Shown: positions 1-9,441, counted from the stretch's first letter. The stretch is DNA of 64,000 nt from Caproicibacter fermentans (GCF_009746625.1 NZ_VWXL01000014.1:62001-126000); one strand, 5' to 3'. Made by a program: numbers and translations. Notes: generated by a model from the letters alone, not told the origin.

Positions 1-155
1 AGCGGTGTAATTCCCTGCATGCTGATAATTTGTACCACATCCGAAATCGGAACGCCGAAAAGCTCGCCGTCCGTCCAAAAAGTTAAATACTTGTTTTCCG
101 AAGCGGACTGTTCGCCGTCCCGCACAGTCCCGTCTTCCGCCAAATTGTTTTGCAT
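1..155 (-). CDS. cheW: CheW-like chemotaxis coupling protein (partial, C-terminus off the window)
   Basis: The first 51 codons of a leftward gene are present and it runs off the left edge. After about 20 polar residues the protein reads KYLTFWTDGELFGVPISDVV, the first strands of a CheW fold; the second, complete CheW at 929-1465 has the equivalent KYLTFFIDRQTYALPTSQVV. CheW proteins link chemoreceptors to the CheA kinase at the membrane array. The start ATG (153-155) is preceded by GAGGTG at a normal distance. It lies 71 bases downstream of the PilZ gene on the same strand, so it is probably the next cistron of that motility unit. The protein could instead be a CheV, a CheW with a receiver domain; the missing C-terminus prevents a decision. 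Confidence 0.8.
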   Translation of the reverse strand, partial: MQNNLAEDGTVRDGEQSASENKYLTFWTDGELFGVPISDVVQIISMQGITP

Positions 156-226
156 GTGATTCACCTCGTAGAGTAAATTATTGCTTTCCCAAACGCCGGC
201 AAACCGAACGAGAAAACGCAGCCTCG

Positions 227-874
227 CTACAGCTGGCTTTCCTTCATCATTCGGATTTGCTCCCTCTGGCATTCAAACAGATATTTGCACAAAAGATCAA
301 AAGTCGGCCCGGAATTTTGCAGAAACTCACATCCGTAGCCGTCTTCCTGCGCCCGTTCCACCACAAGCTTCCGGACAATTTTGCAGCTGATGGAAACAAC
401 CGAATCATACAGCTTCAGCCGAACCGACAGCCGGTCGCCCGTCTCCAGTTTGATCGCGCTTTTAAAATAAAGGCCGCTCAGACTCAAATCCCTGATTTTA
501 ACCGGAACGGGCGGTTCTTCCCTGCGGACATTGCCGCGATCGTCCTCGGGCAGCACTTCCGCCGCGAGATCGACCCTGACGCGGAAAAAATTCCGCTTCT
601 CATAATCGGCTTCGCTCTGTACGTCGGAGATCCGAATAAATACCGGCGTGGAAAGGTATACTTTTCCGACCAGCACGCGGAACCCCAACGTGCTGTTGAA
701 GATGCTGATTCGCACGGTGGTGTTGCAGTGTACGACAGGCAGCGGATCCGATTTGTTCACAATCTGGATTTCGTTGTCCGACGTTCCGTCAAGATATCCG
801 GTTAGAATCGGCTTGTTGTCCATCGCCTTGACTTCGCAGGGCGACCGGAGGTAATTTTCAGGAAGTGGCAGCAT
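227..874 (-). CDS. PilZ-domain c-di-GMP-binding protein, YcgR/flagellar-brake type
   Basis: A 215-residue protein with an N-terminal YcgR-like beta domain (about residues 5-85) and a C-terminal PilZ domain (about 90-205). The two c-di-GMP contact motifs are visible: RxxxR as R94-N-F-F-R98, and D/NxSxxG as D129-L-S-L-S-G134. Proteins of this architecture bind the flagellar motor or its regulators when c-di-GMP is high and slow swimming. It sits 54 bases downstream of cheW and upstream of another cheW on the same strand, which supports a motility role. The start ATG has GAGGGGG eight bases upstream. The family assignment is firm; action as a motor brake is inferred from the family. Confidence 0.88.
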   Translation of the reverse strand: MLPLPENYLRSPCEVKAMDNKPILTGYLDGTSDNEIQIVNKSDPLPVVHCNTTVRISIFNSTLGFRVLVGKVYLSTPVFIRISDVQSEADYEKRNFFRVRVDLAAEVLPEDDRGNVRREEPPVPVKIRDLSLSGLYFKSAIKLETGDRLSVRLKLYDSVVSISCKIVRKLVVERAQEDGYGCEFLQNSGPTFDLLCKYLFECQREQIRMMKESQL

Positions 875-928
875 CTGGTAAGCCCCCTCAGCGTTTTCCT
901 TTTCCTTTCGGGATTGAATTTTCCGCTT

Positions 929-1465
929 TTATTCCGCGGCGGTTTTTAAAAGCTGGTCCGCTGCCGTGCGGCCGGGCTGCGATTCGGCGCCGCGGTCCGA
1001 CAAAATACGGTTGATATCCAGAACCATTGCGGACACTTTTTCAAGCGATGCGATGGCGCACACGTAGCGGTCTCCGACGCTTCTTTTGTATTTGGGCGCG
1101 TCGAAAATCTGGCTCTTTGCAATATCCCTGACGTCTTTGACCGAGTCTACGATCAGTCCCGCGGTCATATCGCCGTTTTCAACGATAATAATGCTTGTCA
1201 GGTTGTCATACGGAATCGGATCCTTCAAAAATTTCAGTCTCATATCGATCAGCGGTACGATTTTTCCCCTCAGGTTGATGACGCCCTTTACATAATCGGG
1301 AAGATTCGGCATCAGGGTAATCGGCTGCAGACGGATGATTTCAACAACCTGAGAAGTCGGAAGGGCGTAAGTCTGCCGGTCGATAAAGAAAGTCAGATAT
1401 TTTTCCGAGGGGACGTTTTCCATTACGGAAATTGTGTTCTTTGCGCTCTTTTTTGTTCTTTTCAT
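929..1465 (-). CDS. cheW: CheW chemotaxis coupling protein
   Basis: A 178-residue CheW protein: a basic N-terminal tail of about 20 residues, then a full CheW beta-barrel with VKGVINLRGKIVPLIDMR in the middle and GLIVDSVKDV towards the end. It bridges receptor tips and the P5 domain of CheA. The ATG at 1465 is preferred over the in-frame GTG three codons upstream because AAAGGTG lies six bases before it. A sigma-D-like promoter (1522-1548) lies directly upstream, so this gene and the PilZ and second CheW genes downstream could be transcribed with the late flagellar regulon. Having two CheW genes in one unit suggests more than one array type or a CheV. Confidence 0.92.
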   Translation of the reverse strand: MKRTKKSAKNTISVMENVPSEKYLTFFIDRQTYALPTSQVVEIIRLQPITLMPNLPDYVKGVINLRGKIVPLIDMRLKFLKDPIPYDNLTSIIIVENGDMTAGLIVDSVKDVRDIAKSQIFDAPKYKRSVGDRYVCAIASLEKVSAMVLDINRILSDRGAESQPGRTAADQLLKTAAE

Positions 1466-1521
1466 TCTACTCACCTTTAGATTCGTTTCTATTCAGACGC
1501 GCTTAAAATTTCCCTATATCT

Positions 1522-1548
1522 ATATCGTCACTTTGGAGCGAAAAATTA
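1522..1548 (-). promoter_or_regulatory. Sigma-D (FliA)-like promoter for cheW
   Basis: Read leftward the sequence is TAAT, 15 bases, GACGATAT, close to the TAAA-N15-GCCGATAT consensus of motility sigma factors. It lies 57 bases before the cheW start. A matching site precedes cheA on the other strand. Confidence 0.55.
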
Positions 1549-1574
1549 GAAAAAATAAAAAACTTCTTGTGATT

Positions 1575-1898
1575 TTATTCCGCGCCGTCCTCCTTCTGCT
1601 TTTTTGGGGGCTCCCGCGTCACGTTTCCGGAAGAATCAACGTGAAAGCCGAGAAAATACACATAGATGTCTACGATCGCCCGGTACAGCTCCGGCGGAAT
1701 CTGCACGCCCGCGTCCATTCTGGAAAGAAGGGTCGCGAGGGAGTCGTCCCGGAAAACCGGCACGCCGTTTTTTTCGGCGATTCCGACGATCTCCCGCGCT
1801 GCGCCGCCCATTCCGGAGGCCACGACGACGGGCGCGCCGCCGGAGGAATCGTCGTACTTGAGCGCGGCCGCTTTCTGAAGTTTTTCAAATTGTGACAT
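1575..1898 (-). CDS. FlhB C-terminal-domain paralogue (EscU/YscU/FlhB-like, YlqH type)
   Basis: A 107-residue protein matching only the cytoplasmic C-terminal part of the flagellar export switch FlhB: AALKYD, then APVVVASGMG, VPVFRDDSLATLL and IPPELYRAIVDIY. The four membrane helices and the NPTH autocleavage loop of true FlhB are absent. Stand-alone proteins of this kind (YlqH in Bacillus) are known to be able to stand in for the cleaved C-terminal piece of FlhB in substrate-specificity switching. It overlaps the end of the FliK-like gene by 14 bases, so the two are translationally coupled. FliK and FlhB act together in the hook-length switch, so the pairing is functionally meaningful. Confidence 0.82.
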   Translation of the reverse strand: MSQFEKLQKAAALKYDDSSGGAPVVVASGMGGAAREIVGIAEKNGVPVFRDDSLATLLSRMDAGVQIPPELYRAIVDIYVYFLGFHVDSSGNVTREPPKKQKEDGAE

Positions 1899-3306
1899 CG
1901 ACCATCCGCTTCCTTTCCATTGTTTTTTGAAGAATCAGCTCCGGTATCTGCGGATTTTCAAAGCGCGACAGCCGGATATCGCCGAACGAAAAGCCGTTTC
2001 TGTCCAGAATCCGGGCGAGAGAGGAGGTGATCGTCCCGGTTTGCCCAAGCAGCTTTTCGGGGCAGGCAAGGGAGAGGTCGATTTTTTTGCCCGTCAGCTC
2101 AACCTTCGCTTCGAAGGCTCCCAGGTCCTGAATCTCAAAGGTCAGGTACAGCCGCGTCGGCGGCGCCGCCGCGCCGGGGCCGGCGTGCCCCTCTTCGCTT
2201 CTGTCCCTTTTCTCAATCCAGATCTGCGAAAAAAGGAATCTTCCCTGAAGGACCGCGGGAAGGAACAGATGCGTAAACGGCATGTAGACGCTGTTGTCCA
2301 GAAGAAGGGCCCTGCCGATGTCGCCGACCGCCGCCTGGTCCGCCCCGGAGGAACCCTCGCCGCTATGGGACAGCAGGGTAATGAGCGAATGGAAAAATCG
2401 GTTTTCCGGTTTTTCTTTTCCGGCCCCGGCCCCAACCGCGTCCGCAAAAAAGGAACGCATCAGGCGGAGGGTCGGCTCCGCGGTGTGGCGGCCGCAGTAG
2501 GCGGCGAGCTGCTGAAACTGCGACTGCAGGTTTTCACGCGAGCTTACGTTCAAAATGGACAGATTCTGCAGCAGAAGGGAGAGGATTTCCCGCATTTTTC
2601 CGTAATCGCTGCTTTTTGAAACATAGTCGGAGAGAAACGGAAGAATCTCCTTTTTCAGCAGATTCAGATTTTCGTTCACAGCGCCTTCGGGGTCGGAGGT
2701 GTTCAGCTTTTCGGAAAGCAGAGCCAGCTGCTTTGCGTAATTCGTCGGAATCCGGCGCCCGATGGCGTTCAGGTTTGAGAGAATGGCTTCCGTTGTTTCC
2801 TTCGCGGAGGAAAATCCGTCAAACGCTTTCAGAAACCCGGCGATTCTCAGGTCCAGCCGGGGGTCCTCGGCCTGCTGTGAAATGCGGCTCAGCAGCTGAA
2901 ACAGCGGGCCGGAAAAAAGGGTGCTGTTTTTTTGCTGAAACATCAGGTCGTTGATTAGGCCGCCCTGCTCCGCCGCAAGAGACGACGCCAGCTCCCTCAG
3001 CGCGGAGTTTTCAGGCAGGAAATCGGGGCTCGTCTCCAGCCGGCGGACCGTATTAAGGAGCAGCTTTCCCAGCGTTTCGGAGAGCGCGGGCGTCTGCCTG
3101 AGCTGCTGAATGAATTTTCCGAATACGGAATCCCTGCTCAGCAGAAGATTCAGGGATGCCGAATCCGTATTCTGATCCTGCGTGTTGGGCCTGTTTACCC
3201 TGGCCGGGTCCATGGGCTCAATCTGAGAGGACTGAGCGGAAGGATTCGGCTTCAGAATTCCGTCGCTGTTTGGAACAGGGGCGGTAATTCGCAGGTTTTC
3301 CGGCAT
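1885..3306 (-). CDS. FliK-like flagellar hook-length control protein (YlqG-type)
   Basis: A 473-residue, mostly helical, low-complexity protein whose C-terminal hundred residues look like the Flg_hook domain of FliK: LYLTFEIQDLGAFEAKVEL, then a strand-rich segment and a GFSFGDIRLSRFE-like end. FliK family proteins measure hook length and contact FlhB to switch export from hook to filament subunits. The long variable N-terminus is typical of the ruler part. There is no signal peptide. The start ATG has GAGGTG five bases upstream. It is the first gene of a leftward unit, divergent from cheA. The assignment rests on the C-terminus and on the FlhB-like neighbour, so it is probable rather than certain. 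Confidence 0.62.
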   Translation of the reverse strand: MPENLRITAPVPNSDGILKPNPSAQSSQIEPMDPARVNRPNTQDQNTDSASLNLLLSRDSVFGKFIQQLRQTPALSETLGKLLLNTVRRLETSPDFLPENSALRELASSLAAEQGGLINDLMFQQKNSTLFSGPLFQLLSRISQQAEDPRLDLRIAGFLKAFDGFSSAKETTEAILSNLNAIGRRIPTNYAKQLALLSEKLNTSDPEGAVNENLNLLKKEILPFLSDYVSKSSDYGKMREILSLLLQNLSILNVSSRENLQSQFQQLAAYCGRHTAEPTLRLMRSFFADAVGAGAGKEKPENRFFHSLITLLSHSGEGSSGADQAAVGDIGRALLLDNSVYMPFTHLFLPAVLQGRFLFSQIWIEKRDRSEEGHAGPGAAAPPTRLYLTFEIQDLGAFEAKVELTGKKIDLSLACPEKLLGQTGTITSSLARILDRNGFSFGDIRLSRFENPQIPELILQKTMERKRMVDVTI

Positions 3307-3342
3307 AAAAGCACCTCTTTCATAAAATAGGGGAAAAATCTG

Positions 3343-3369
3343 TTAATTTTATTTGAAACCGGTCGATAT
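3343..3369 (+). promoter_or_regulatory. Sigma-D-like promoter for the cheA operon
   Basis: TTAA, 15 bases, GTCGATAT. This matches the motility-sigma pattern TAAA-N15-GCCGATAT and points at cheA, whose start is about 80 bases downstream. No good TTGACA/TATAAT pair is seen in the same gap. Confidence 0.5.
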
Positions 3370-3452
3370 AGATAATAAGAAATAGGGGAAATCTGTAACC
3401 GATTACCGGTATTTTCCAGGTTTTGCCTAACAGGATGGGAGAGAAACACAAT

Positions 3453-5507
3453 ATGGAAAGCGGAAACGAATCCATGCTGGACGTCTATTTGTTTGAAACC
3501 AATGATCTGCTGGAGCATCTGGACGATATTTTGATTGAAAGTGAAAAAAACAAGGAACTGGACCAGGAAGATATCAACGAGATTTTCAGAATCATGCACA
3601 CCATCAAGGGCTCTTCCGCAATGATGCAGTTTAACAGTCTGGCGGTCATCTCCCACAAGATGGAAGACCTCTTCGCTTTCGTCAGGGAAAAAGGAATCGG
3701 CCAGAAGGATCTGGAAGACCTGTTTGACCTGATGTTCCGTTCGGGAGACTTCCTGAAGGGGGAAGTAAAAAAGGTTCAGGAAGGACAGCCCCTTACAACC
3801 AATATCGGCACATTGGAGCAGGAAATTAACGATTTTCTCAAAAAGATTTCCGACAATGCCGCGGCGGTTCCCGAGACATCGGTACAGAACGAAGCCCCGA
3901 AAGAAGCTCCGGCCGTTTCCGGCGATGAAGAGAAAATCATAAAAGAGGAATCGGGGCGCGGGTTTCCTTTTGCGATCCGCGTTTCTTTCGACGAGGAAGC
4001 CCAGATGGAAAATCTGCGCGCGTTTATGCTGGTCAACAGCCTGCAGGATTCCGGCCTGGAGTTCGAATACCGCCCGCACGACATTGAAACCGACAAATCG
4101 ACCGCTTCCGAAATTCAGAAAAACGGTTTTTACCTTTTCTTCGGCAAGGAGCAGGCGCGCGACCGCGCGGTCTCAGCGGTAGAGGCGTTTACATACACAA
4201 AGACCTACTCCGTTCTGGGGGAGGCCCCGTCGGAGCAGAGATCCTCCGTTTCCGGTCCGGCCGCCGCCGGGAAAGCCGGCGCCGCCGGTTCGCGGCCGCA
4301 GAATGCCGCCCAGCAGCCTCATGTCCCCGTTAAACAGAGCCTGATCAACGTCAACCTTTCCAAACTGGACAATCTGATGGACCTGATGGGCGAAATCGTC
4401 ATTACGGAATCGATGGTGACCTCGACCCCCGCTCTTCAGCAGGCCGGATTGGACAACAACTTTACAAAAGCGTCGCGCCAGCTTCGCAAGCTGACCGACG
4501 AGCTTCAGGAGATCGTCATGTCCATCCGCATGGTCCCCGTTTCCACCGTGTTCCAAAAGATGAACCGGATTGTCAGGGATATGAGCAAAAAGCTCGACAA
4601 AGAGGCTCAGCTGGTGCTGGTCGGGGAAGAAACCGAAGTGGACAAGACGATTGTGGACAGCATCTCCGACCCTATTATGCACCTTGTCCGCAACGGGATG
4701 GATCACGGAATCGAATCAAAAGAAGCCAGGGCGAAAACATCCAAGCCGAAGGTCGGCACGATTACGCTTTCCGCGCAGAATACCGGCGGTGAAATTCTGA
4801 TCACCGTTTCCGACGACGGCACAGGCATCGACCGGCAGGCCGTTCTCAGCAAGGCACAGAAAAAGGGCCTGCTGAATAAACCTGCAGACGAATATACGGA
4901 TCATGAAGTGAATCAGTTTATCCTGATGCCCGGATTTTCCACAAACGAAGTGGTCACGGAGTTTTCCGGCCGCGGAGTCGGAATGGACGTGGTAAAGGAA
5001 AACGTGGAAAAAATCGGCGGCGACGTCACGGTCGAGAGCAAACCGGGCCAGGGTACGAAAGTAATCTTTAAGATTCCTTTGACCCTCGCCATCGTCAACG
5101 GCATGAAAATTTCCGTGGGAGACACGATGTTTACCATCCCCATCAAAAATATTCTTCAGTCCTTCAAGGCGAAGGACGAAAACATCATGTACGATACGGA
5201 TATGCACGAGATTATTATGGTGCGCGACCGTTATTATCCGGTCGTCCGCCTGCACAAATCGTACCATCTTGACACAAAGGTGCAGAGTATCGGCGACGGA
5301 ATCATGATTCTGGTCGGGACTCACGACAATTCCTTCTGCCTGTTTGCGGACGCGCTGCTCGGGGAGCAGCAGGTGGTGGTTAAGCCGCTGCCCGCTTATC
5401 TGACGCAGTTCAAAGTGAAGAAAAGCGGAATCGACGGCTGCGCGATCCTCGGGGACGGCAGCATCAGCCTGATTCTGAATGTTCAGAATCTTTACAATGC
5501 CAGCTGA
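3453..5507 (+). CDS. cheA: Chemotaxis histidine kinase CheA
   Basis: A 684-residue CheA with the usual order: P1 Hpt domain with phospho-acceptor H49 in RIMHTIKGSS; a P2-like middle segment (about 170-260) flanked by Ala/Pro linkers; P3 dimerisation helices from about 300; P4 kinase with N-box HLVRNGMDHG, G1 DDGTGID and G2 GRGVGMDVVKENV; and a C-terminal P5 CheW-like domain. It autophosphorylates in response to receptors and feeds CheY and CheB. The ATG at 3453 is chosen because GGGAGAG precedes it by about ten bases; an upstream in-frame TTG (3423) has no ribosome binding site. First gene of cheA-cheR-cheB-mcp. No cheY is present in the window. Confidence 0.97.
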   Translation: MESGNESMLDVYLFETNDLLEHLDDILIESEKNKELDQEDINEIFRIMHTIKGSSAMMQFNSLAVISHKMEDLFAFVREKGIGQKDLEDLFDLMFRSGDFLKGEVKKVQEGQPLTTNIGTLEQEINDFLKKISDNAAAVPETSVQNEAPKEAPAVSGDEEKIIKEESGRGFPFAIRVSFDEEAQMENLRAFMLVNSLQDSGLEFEYRPHDIETDKSTASEIQKNGFYLFFGKEQARDRAVSAVEAFTYTKTYSVLGEAPSEQRSSVSGPAAAGKAGAAGSRPQNAAQQPHVPVKQSLINVNLSKLDNLMDLMGEIVITESMVTSTPALQQAGLDNNFTKASRQLRKLTDELQEIVMSIRMVPVSTVFQKMNRIVRDMSKKLDKEAQLVLVGEETEVDKTIVDSISDPIMHLVRNGMDHGIESKEARAKTSKPKVGTITLSAQNTGGEILITVSDDGTGIDRQAVLSKAQKKGLLNKPADEYTDHEVNQFILMPGFSTNEVVTEFSGRGVGMDVVKENVEKIGGDVTVESKPGQGTKVIFKIPLTLAIVNGMKISVGDTMFTIPIKNILQSFKAKDENIMYDTDMHEIIMVRDRYYPVVRLHKSYHLDTKVQSIGDGIMILVGTHDNSFCLFADALLGEQQVVVKPLPAYLTQFKVKKSGIDGCAILGDGSISLILNVQNLYNAS

Positions 5508-5527
5508 GGCACCGGACAGGAGGCAGC

Positions 5528-6328
5528 ATGATTCATTTAACCGACCGGGAGTTTCAGGAGCTTGTCGATTTTATCCGCGGAAATTTCGGCATTAACCTCA
5601 GTAAAAAGCGTTTATTGATCGAGGCCCGGCTTTTTTCCGTGCTGGCGGAGAAAAACATTTCAAGCTTTACGGAGTATTTCAGTCTGATCCGCAGCAACCC
5701 GGAAGAGCTGCACACAATGATGAATCGGCTGACCACGAATCATACCTATTTCATGCGGGAGCCGCGTCACTTTGAATTCATGAAAGAAGTGATTCTTCCA
5801 AAGCTGACGGAGAACCGGGCGGACAAATGCCTGCGGATCTGGAGCGCGGGCTGTTCCACGGGGGAAGAGGCCTACACGGCGATCATGGTGATGAAGGAAT
5901 GGTTCGGGCCGTGTTCCGGATGGGATTACCGGATTCTTGCGACGGATATCTCCACCAAGGTTCTTGACGCGGCACGGACGGGAGTCTATTCCGCGGATTC
6001 CCTGCGGAATCTTCCCCCGGGCTGGGAGAAGCGGTATTTCCGCAAACAGGAAGACCAGGTCTATCTTCTGAGCGAGGAAGTCAAAAAAGAGGTCATTTTC
6101 CGCAGCCTGAACCTCATGGACGCGTTTCCGTTCCGGCAGCCGTTTGACCTGATTTTCTGCAGAAATGTAATGATCTACTTTGAGCAGGAAACCAAGAACA
6201 AATTGATTCAAAAATTTTATGACAGCTTAAAGCCCGGCGGGTATCTGCTGATCGGTCATTCCGAGACCGTTCAGCGGGATACCGTGCCGTTTCGATATAT
6301 TGAACCCTCCATTTATCAGAAAGGATAA
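5528..6328 (+). CDS. cheR: Chemotaxis protein methyltransferase CheR
   Basis: 266 residues: an N-terminal helical CheR domain (about 1-75, starting LTDREFQELVDFI) and a Rossmann methyltransferase domain with SAM motif IWSAGCSTGEEAYT. RSLNLMDAFP and FDLIFCRNVMIYF lie further on, as in all CheR enzymes. It methylates receptor glutamates. The start has a perfect AGGAGG seven bases upstream, 20 bases after cheA. No TPR extension is present. It should work against the adjacent CheB. Confidence 0.97.
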   Translation: MIHLTDREFQELVDFIRGNFGINLSKKRLLIEARLFSVLAEKNISSFTEYFSLIRSNPEELHTMMNRLTTNHTYFMREPRHFEFMKEVILPKLTENRADKCLRIWSAGCSTGEEAYTAIMVMKEWFGPCSGWDYRILATDISTKVLDAARTGVYSADSLRNLPPGWEKRYFRKQEDQVYLLSEEVKKEVIFRSLNLMDAFPFRQPFDLIFCRNVMIYFEQETKNKLIQKFYDSLKPGGYLLIGHSETVQRDTVPFRYIEPSIYQKG

Positions 6329-6333
6329 GCGCT

Positions 6334-7329
6334 ATGCCCTTTCGACCGATCAAAGTTCTGATAGCCCATGATTCGCTGATTTTCAGGTCCGTTCTGAGTG
6401 ACGCGATGTCTCAAGACCCTGCGTTTGACGAAATCAGAACGGTGAGCAGCTTTTCAGAAGCCGCCTCACTGCTGAAAGCATACGAACCCGATGTGATGAT
6501 AGCCGGTGCCGGACTTCGGGGAGGCGGCGCCGGGGCCCTGATCAAAGAGATGAAAATTCCCGTGGTCGCCGTTTTTCCGCCGGAAACCGATCCGGCGGAA
6601 TATCACAGGCTTGGGGCCGCGGATGTGATTCTGCTTTCGAAGAATCCGGACAAAAAAAGCTGGGAGGCATTTTGCAGCGAGGCCTGCGTAAAAGCGAAGA
6701 TTGCCGCTGCGCCGGGGAAAAGCCGCGTTCTCAAAAAGGCGGCGGCGCCCCCGAAAACAGCGGCGTCCCGCGTCATCGTGATCGGCGCTTCCACCGGGGG
6801 GACCGACGCGACGGCCGAAATCATCAAGCGCCTGCCCGGCGATCTTCCCGGAATCGTGATTGTTCAGCACATGCCCTCAGGCTTTACGAAAATGTATGCC
6901 CAAAGGCTTAACGGGCTGTCGGGCATCAGCGTTGCCGAGGCAAGGGACGGCGACCGCGTGGAGCCCGGGAGCGCGCTGATTGCGCCGGGCGGCTTCCATC
7001 TTCAGCTGAAAAGGGACGCCGGCGGGTACTATGTCAAATGCGTTCAGGGGGAGCGCGTCAACGGGCACTGCCCGTCGGTGGGAGTTCTGTTCGACTCGGC
7101 CGCCAAAACAGCCGGGCGTGAAGCGATTGGGGTGCTCCTGACCGGAATGGGGAAGGACGGAGCCGAGGGCCTCCTGCATATGAGGCAGGCGGGCGCGTAC
7201 ACCATCGGGCAGGATGAGACTACCTGTGTGGTTTACGGAATGCCGATGGCGGCTTATGAGATCGGCGCCGTGGTAAAGCAGGCGCCTTTGCAGCAAATCG
7301 CGGATCTTATTGTTCAGCACCTGAAATAA
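6334..7329 (+). CDS. cheB: CheB-type glutamate methylesterase with a degenerate receiver domain
   Basis: 331 residues: a receiver-like N-terminal domain (1-120) and a C-terminal methylesterase domain (about 145-331) with the triad S153 (GASTGG), H179 (VQHMPSGFT) and D275 (GMGKDGAEG) intact. The receiver is unusual. The phospho-acceptor Asp expected after the third strand is Gly58 (PDVMIAG), and the usual DD pair is H12-D13. The domain therefore should not be phosphorylated by CheA in the standard way. The enzyme removes receptor methyl groups or deamidates glutamines. It starts five bases after cheR and precedes the mcp gene. Catalytic assignment is firm; loss of phospho-control is inferred from the missing Asp. 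Confidence 0.93.
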   Translation: MPFRPIKVLIAHDSLIFRSVLSDAMSQDPAFDEIRTVSSFSEAASLLKAYEPDVMIAGAGLRGGGAGALIKEMKIPVVAVFPPETDPAEYHRLGAADVILLSKNPDKKSWEAFCSEACVKAKIAAAPGKSRVLKKAAAPPKTAASRVIVIGASTGGTDATAEIIKRLPGDLPGIVIVQHMPSGFTKMYAQRLNGLSGISVAEARDGDRVEPGSALIAPGGFHLQLKRDAGGYYVKCVQGERVNGHCPSVGVLFDSAAKTAGREAIGVLLTGMGKDGAEGLLHMRQAGAYTIGQDETTCVVYGMPMAAYEIGAVVKQAPLQQIADLIVQHLK

Positions 7330-7355
7330 ATCTTTACCGGGAGTTGTAGAAATTG

Positions 7356-9419
7356 ATGAGTGTGAATTTGAAATCGTCCATTCAGTCGCTCTTTCAGAGC
7401 AGAAAATCAGTTCGAGCAAAATCCCATCCGGCAGCATCGGCTGCGAAGCAGACAAAACACAAACAGGAAGGGCTGAAACGAAAGCTGTTGCTCCGGTTTA
7501 TGCTGATCACGGTTTCCATCTGCGTGATTTTCGGCGGAACCACGCTGTACCTGATTTACGAAAATTCCATGAGTTTTATGAAGAGCGAAGTCGATTCGAA
7601 CGCGCGGGCCTACAGCCAGGTTGTCAAAAATTCACTGGATAAATTTCAGACGTCGATCACCGATATTTCACAGGACAGCGCGCTGTTTAACAAGAGCCTG
7701 TCGAACGAGGATATCGAGCGCGAGCTGCAGGTGCAGAGCCGGGCACACGGCTTTTTTGCGGTCGACCTTGCCGACAGCACCGGCAAAACGCTCGGCGGCG
7801 ACGATATCAGCGGGACGGTCTATTTTAAAGAGGCCATGATGGGGCATTCCGCGGTTTCCAGCACCTACATATCGAAGAAAAACAACGGTATGATGGTGAC
7901 GATGGCCATGCCGATCAACGATCCGGAGGACAACTCCATCAAAATCCTTGCGTGCTCCCTCTCCGTCGGAACGCTCAACAGCCTGATCAACGATGTGACC
8001 GTCGGAAAGACCGGCTACGGCTTTATTGTCGACGGAGACGGAAAGATCGTGGCGGACAAGAATCTGAACAACATACTCGAATCCGTCAACTATATCGAGC
8101 TTGCCAAAAAGGATTCGTCCTATTCCGGAATGGCGGAGGTCGACAAGCATATGGCCGCCGGGAAGACGGGGGGCGAGATGACAACCTTTGAAGGAAAGCA
8201 GGTCTATGTATCCTATCTGCCGATTTCCGGCACAAGCGGGTGGTCCATCGGCGTCGTTGCCGTCAAATCCGAAATGATGGGCGGTATGTATACGGCGATT
8301 TACATCGCGCTCGCCCTGATTGCCGTGTTTATCCTTTTATCCGTCCTGATTTCCAGCAGGATTGCCCTGCCGATCGTGAGGCCGGTGATTTCGCTCGCCG
8401 GGAGAATTGAAACGCTGGCTGACGGGGATCTGCACTCCGAGGTTCCGGTTGTCCGGACGAAGGATGAAATCGAGTCGCTCTCCAAAACCTTCGGGACGAC
8501 CGTGGAGTCGCTCAACGGGTATATTGAAGAGATTTCCGCCGTGCTTGGGAGCATTGCGGAGGGCGATTTCACGATGACCACAAAGCGGGAGTACCGCGGT
8601 GATTTCATAGCCATCAGGGACGCGCTGAATTCCATTCTCAATTCGATGAATGCCATGTTCGGCGACATCAGCGAAATGGCCGATCAGGTAGCGGGAGGCT
8701 CGCAGCAGGTGGCGGAAGGCTCGCAGGCGCTTGCCCAGGGCGCGACCGAGCAGGCGGGGACCGTCGAACAGCTTGCGGCTTCCATGAGAGAAATTACCCG
8801 GAAAGTGGACGAGAGCTCGCAGTATGTGAAAAAGGCCGATACGATTGCCGAAAATGCGATGGAACAGGTTACGCGTGGCAGCGAGCAGATGAAAAATATG
8901 ATTGCCGCAATGACAAAAATAGAGGAATCTTCTTCAAAAATTGAAAAAATTATAAAAACGATTGAAGATATTGCGTTCCAGACCAATATTCTGGCCCTGA
9001 ATGCGGCGGTTGAGGCCGCGAGAGCCGGCGAAGCGGGCAAGGGCTTTTCGGTTGTGGCGGATGAAGTCCGCAATCTGGCCGGAAAGAGCTCGCAGGCCGC
9101 GAAAAATACTTCCGCGCTGATTCAGGATTCCATCGGCGCAGTGGAGGAAGGAAGAAAGATCGCCGACGAGACGGCTGCTTCCCTGAACGAGATTGTCGGC
9201 GGCGTCGAATCGATGGCGACCCTGTTTGGGTCCATTTCCCAATCCTCGCAGGAGCAGGCAAAGGCCATCAGCCAGATGAATCTGGGCGCGGAACAGATCT
9301 CCACCGTGGTACAGTCGAATTCCGCGACCGCCGAGCAGAGCGCCGCCACCAGTCAGGAGCTTAACCGTCTTGCGCAGCAGCTGAAAGCCGCGCTGAATCA
9401 GCTGAAGCTGAAAGATTGA
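7356..9419 (+). CDS. Methyl-accepting chemotaxis protein with Cache-type sensor domain
   Basis: A 687-residue receptor: a cytoplasmic basic N-terminus of about 45 residues, TM1 ([20 protein letters not shown] region, about 45-70), a periplasmic Cache-like sensor (about 75-295, with [19 protein letters not shown]), TM2 (about 305-330), HAMP (about 335-390) and a long signalling domain with the hairpin tip [21 protein letters not shown]. It ends in the AAATSQELN-type methylation helix. The ATG at 7356 and a TTG one codon earlier share one GGGAG. It is the last gene of the che operon, so it probably feeds the CheA encoded upstream; the ligand is unknown. The extra cytoplasmic N-terminus is longer than usual. 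Confidence 0.95.
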   Translation: MSVNLKSSIQSLFQSRKSVRAKSHPAASAAKQTKHKQEGLKRKLLLRFMLITVSICVIFGGTTLYLIYENSMSFMKSEVDSNARAYSQVVKNSLDKFQTSITDISQDSALFNKSLSNEDIERELQVQSRAHGFFAVDLADSTGKTLGGDDISGTVYFKEAMMGHSAVSSTYISKKNNGMMVTMAMPINDPEDNSIKILACSLSVGTLNSLINDVTVGKTGYGFIVDGDGKIVADKNLNNILESVNYIELAKKDSSYSGMAEVDKHMAAGKTGGEMTTFEGKQVYVSYLPISGTSGWSIGVVAVKSEMMGGMYTAIYIALALIAVFILLSVLISSRIALPIVRPVISLAGRIETLADGDLHSEVPVVRTKDEIESLSKTFGTTVESLNGYIEEISAVLGSIAEGDFTMTTKREYRGDFIAIRDALNSILNSMNAMFGDISEMADQVAGGSQQVAEGSQALAQGATEQAGTVEQLAASMREITRKVDESSQYVKKADTIAENAMEQVTRGSEQMKNMIAAMTKIEESSSKIEKIIKTIEDIAFQTNILALNAAVEAARAGEAGKGFSVVADEVRNLAGKSSQAAKNTSALIQDSIGAVEEGRKIADETAASLNEIVGGVESMATLFGSISQSSQEQAKAISQMNLGAEQISTVVQSNSATAEQSAATSQELNRLAQQLKAALNQLKLKD

Positions 9420-9441
9420 ACCGTTCTAATACCTGAAAAAA

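Noticed and set aside
3252-4079. A 275-codon leftward frame overlapping the start of cheA
   Set aside because: It covers the Hpt domain of CheA and the start of the FliK-like gene in antisense; no binding site.
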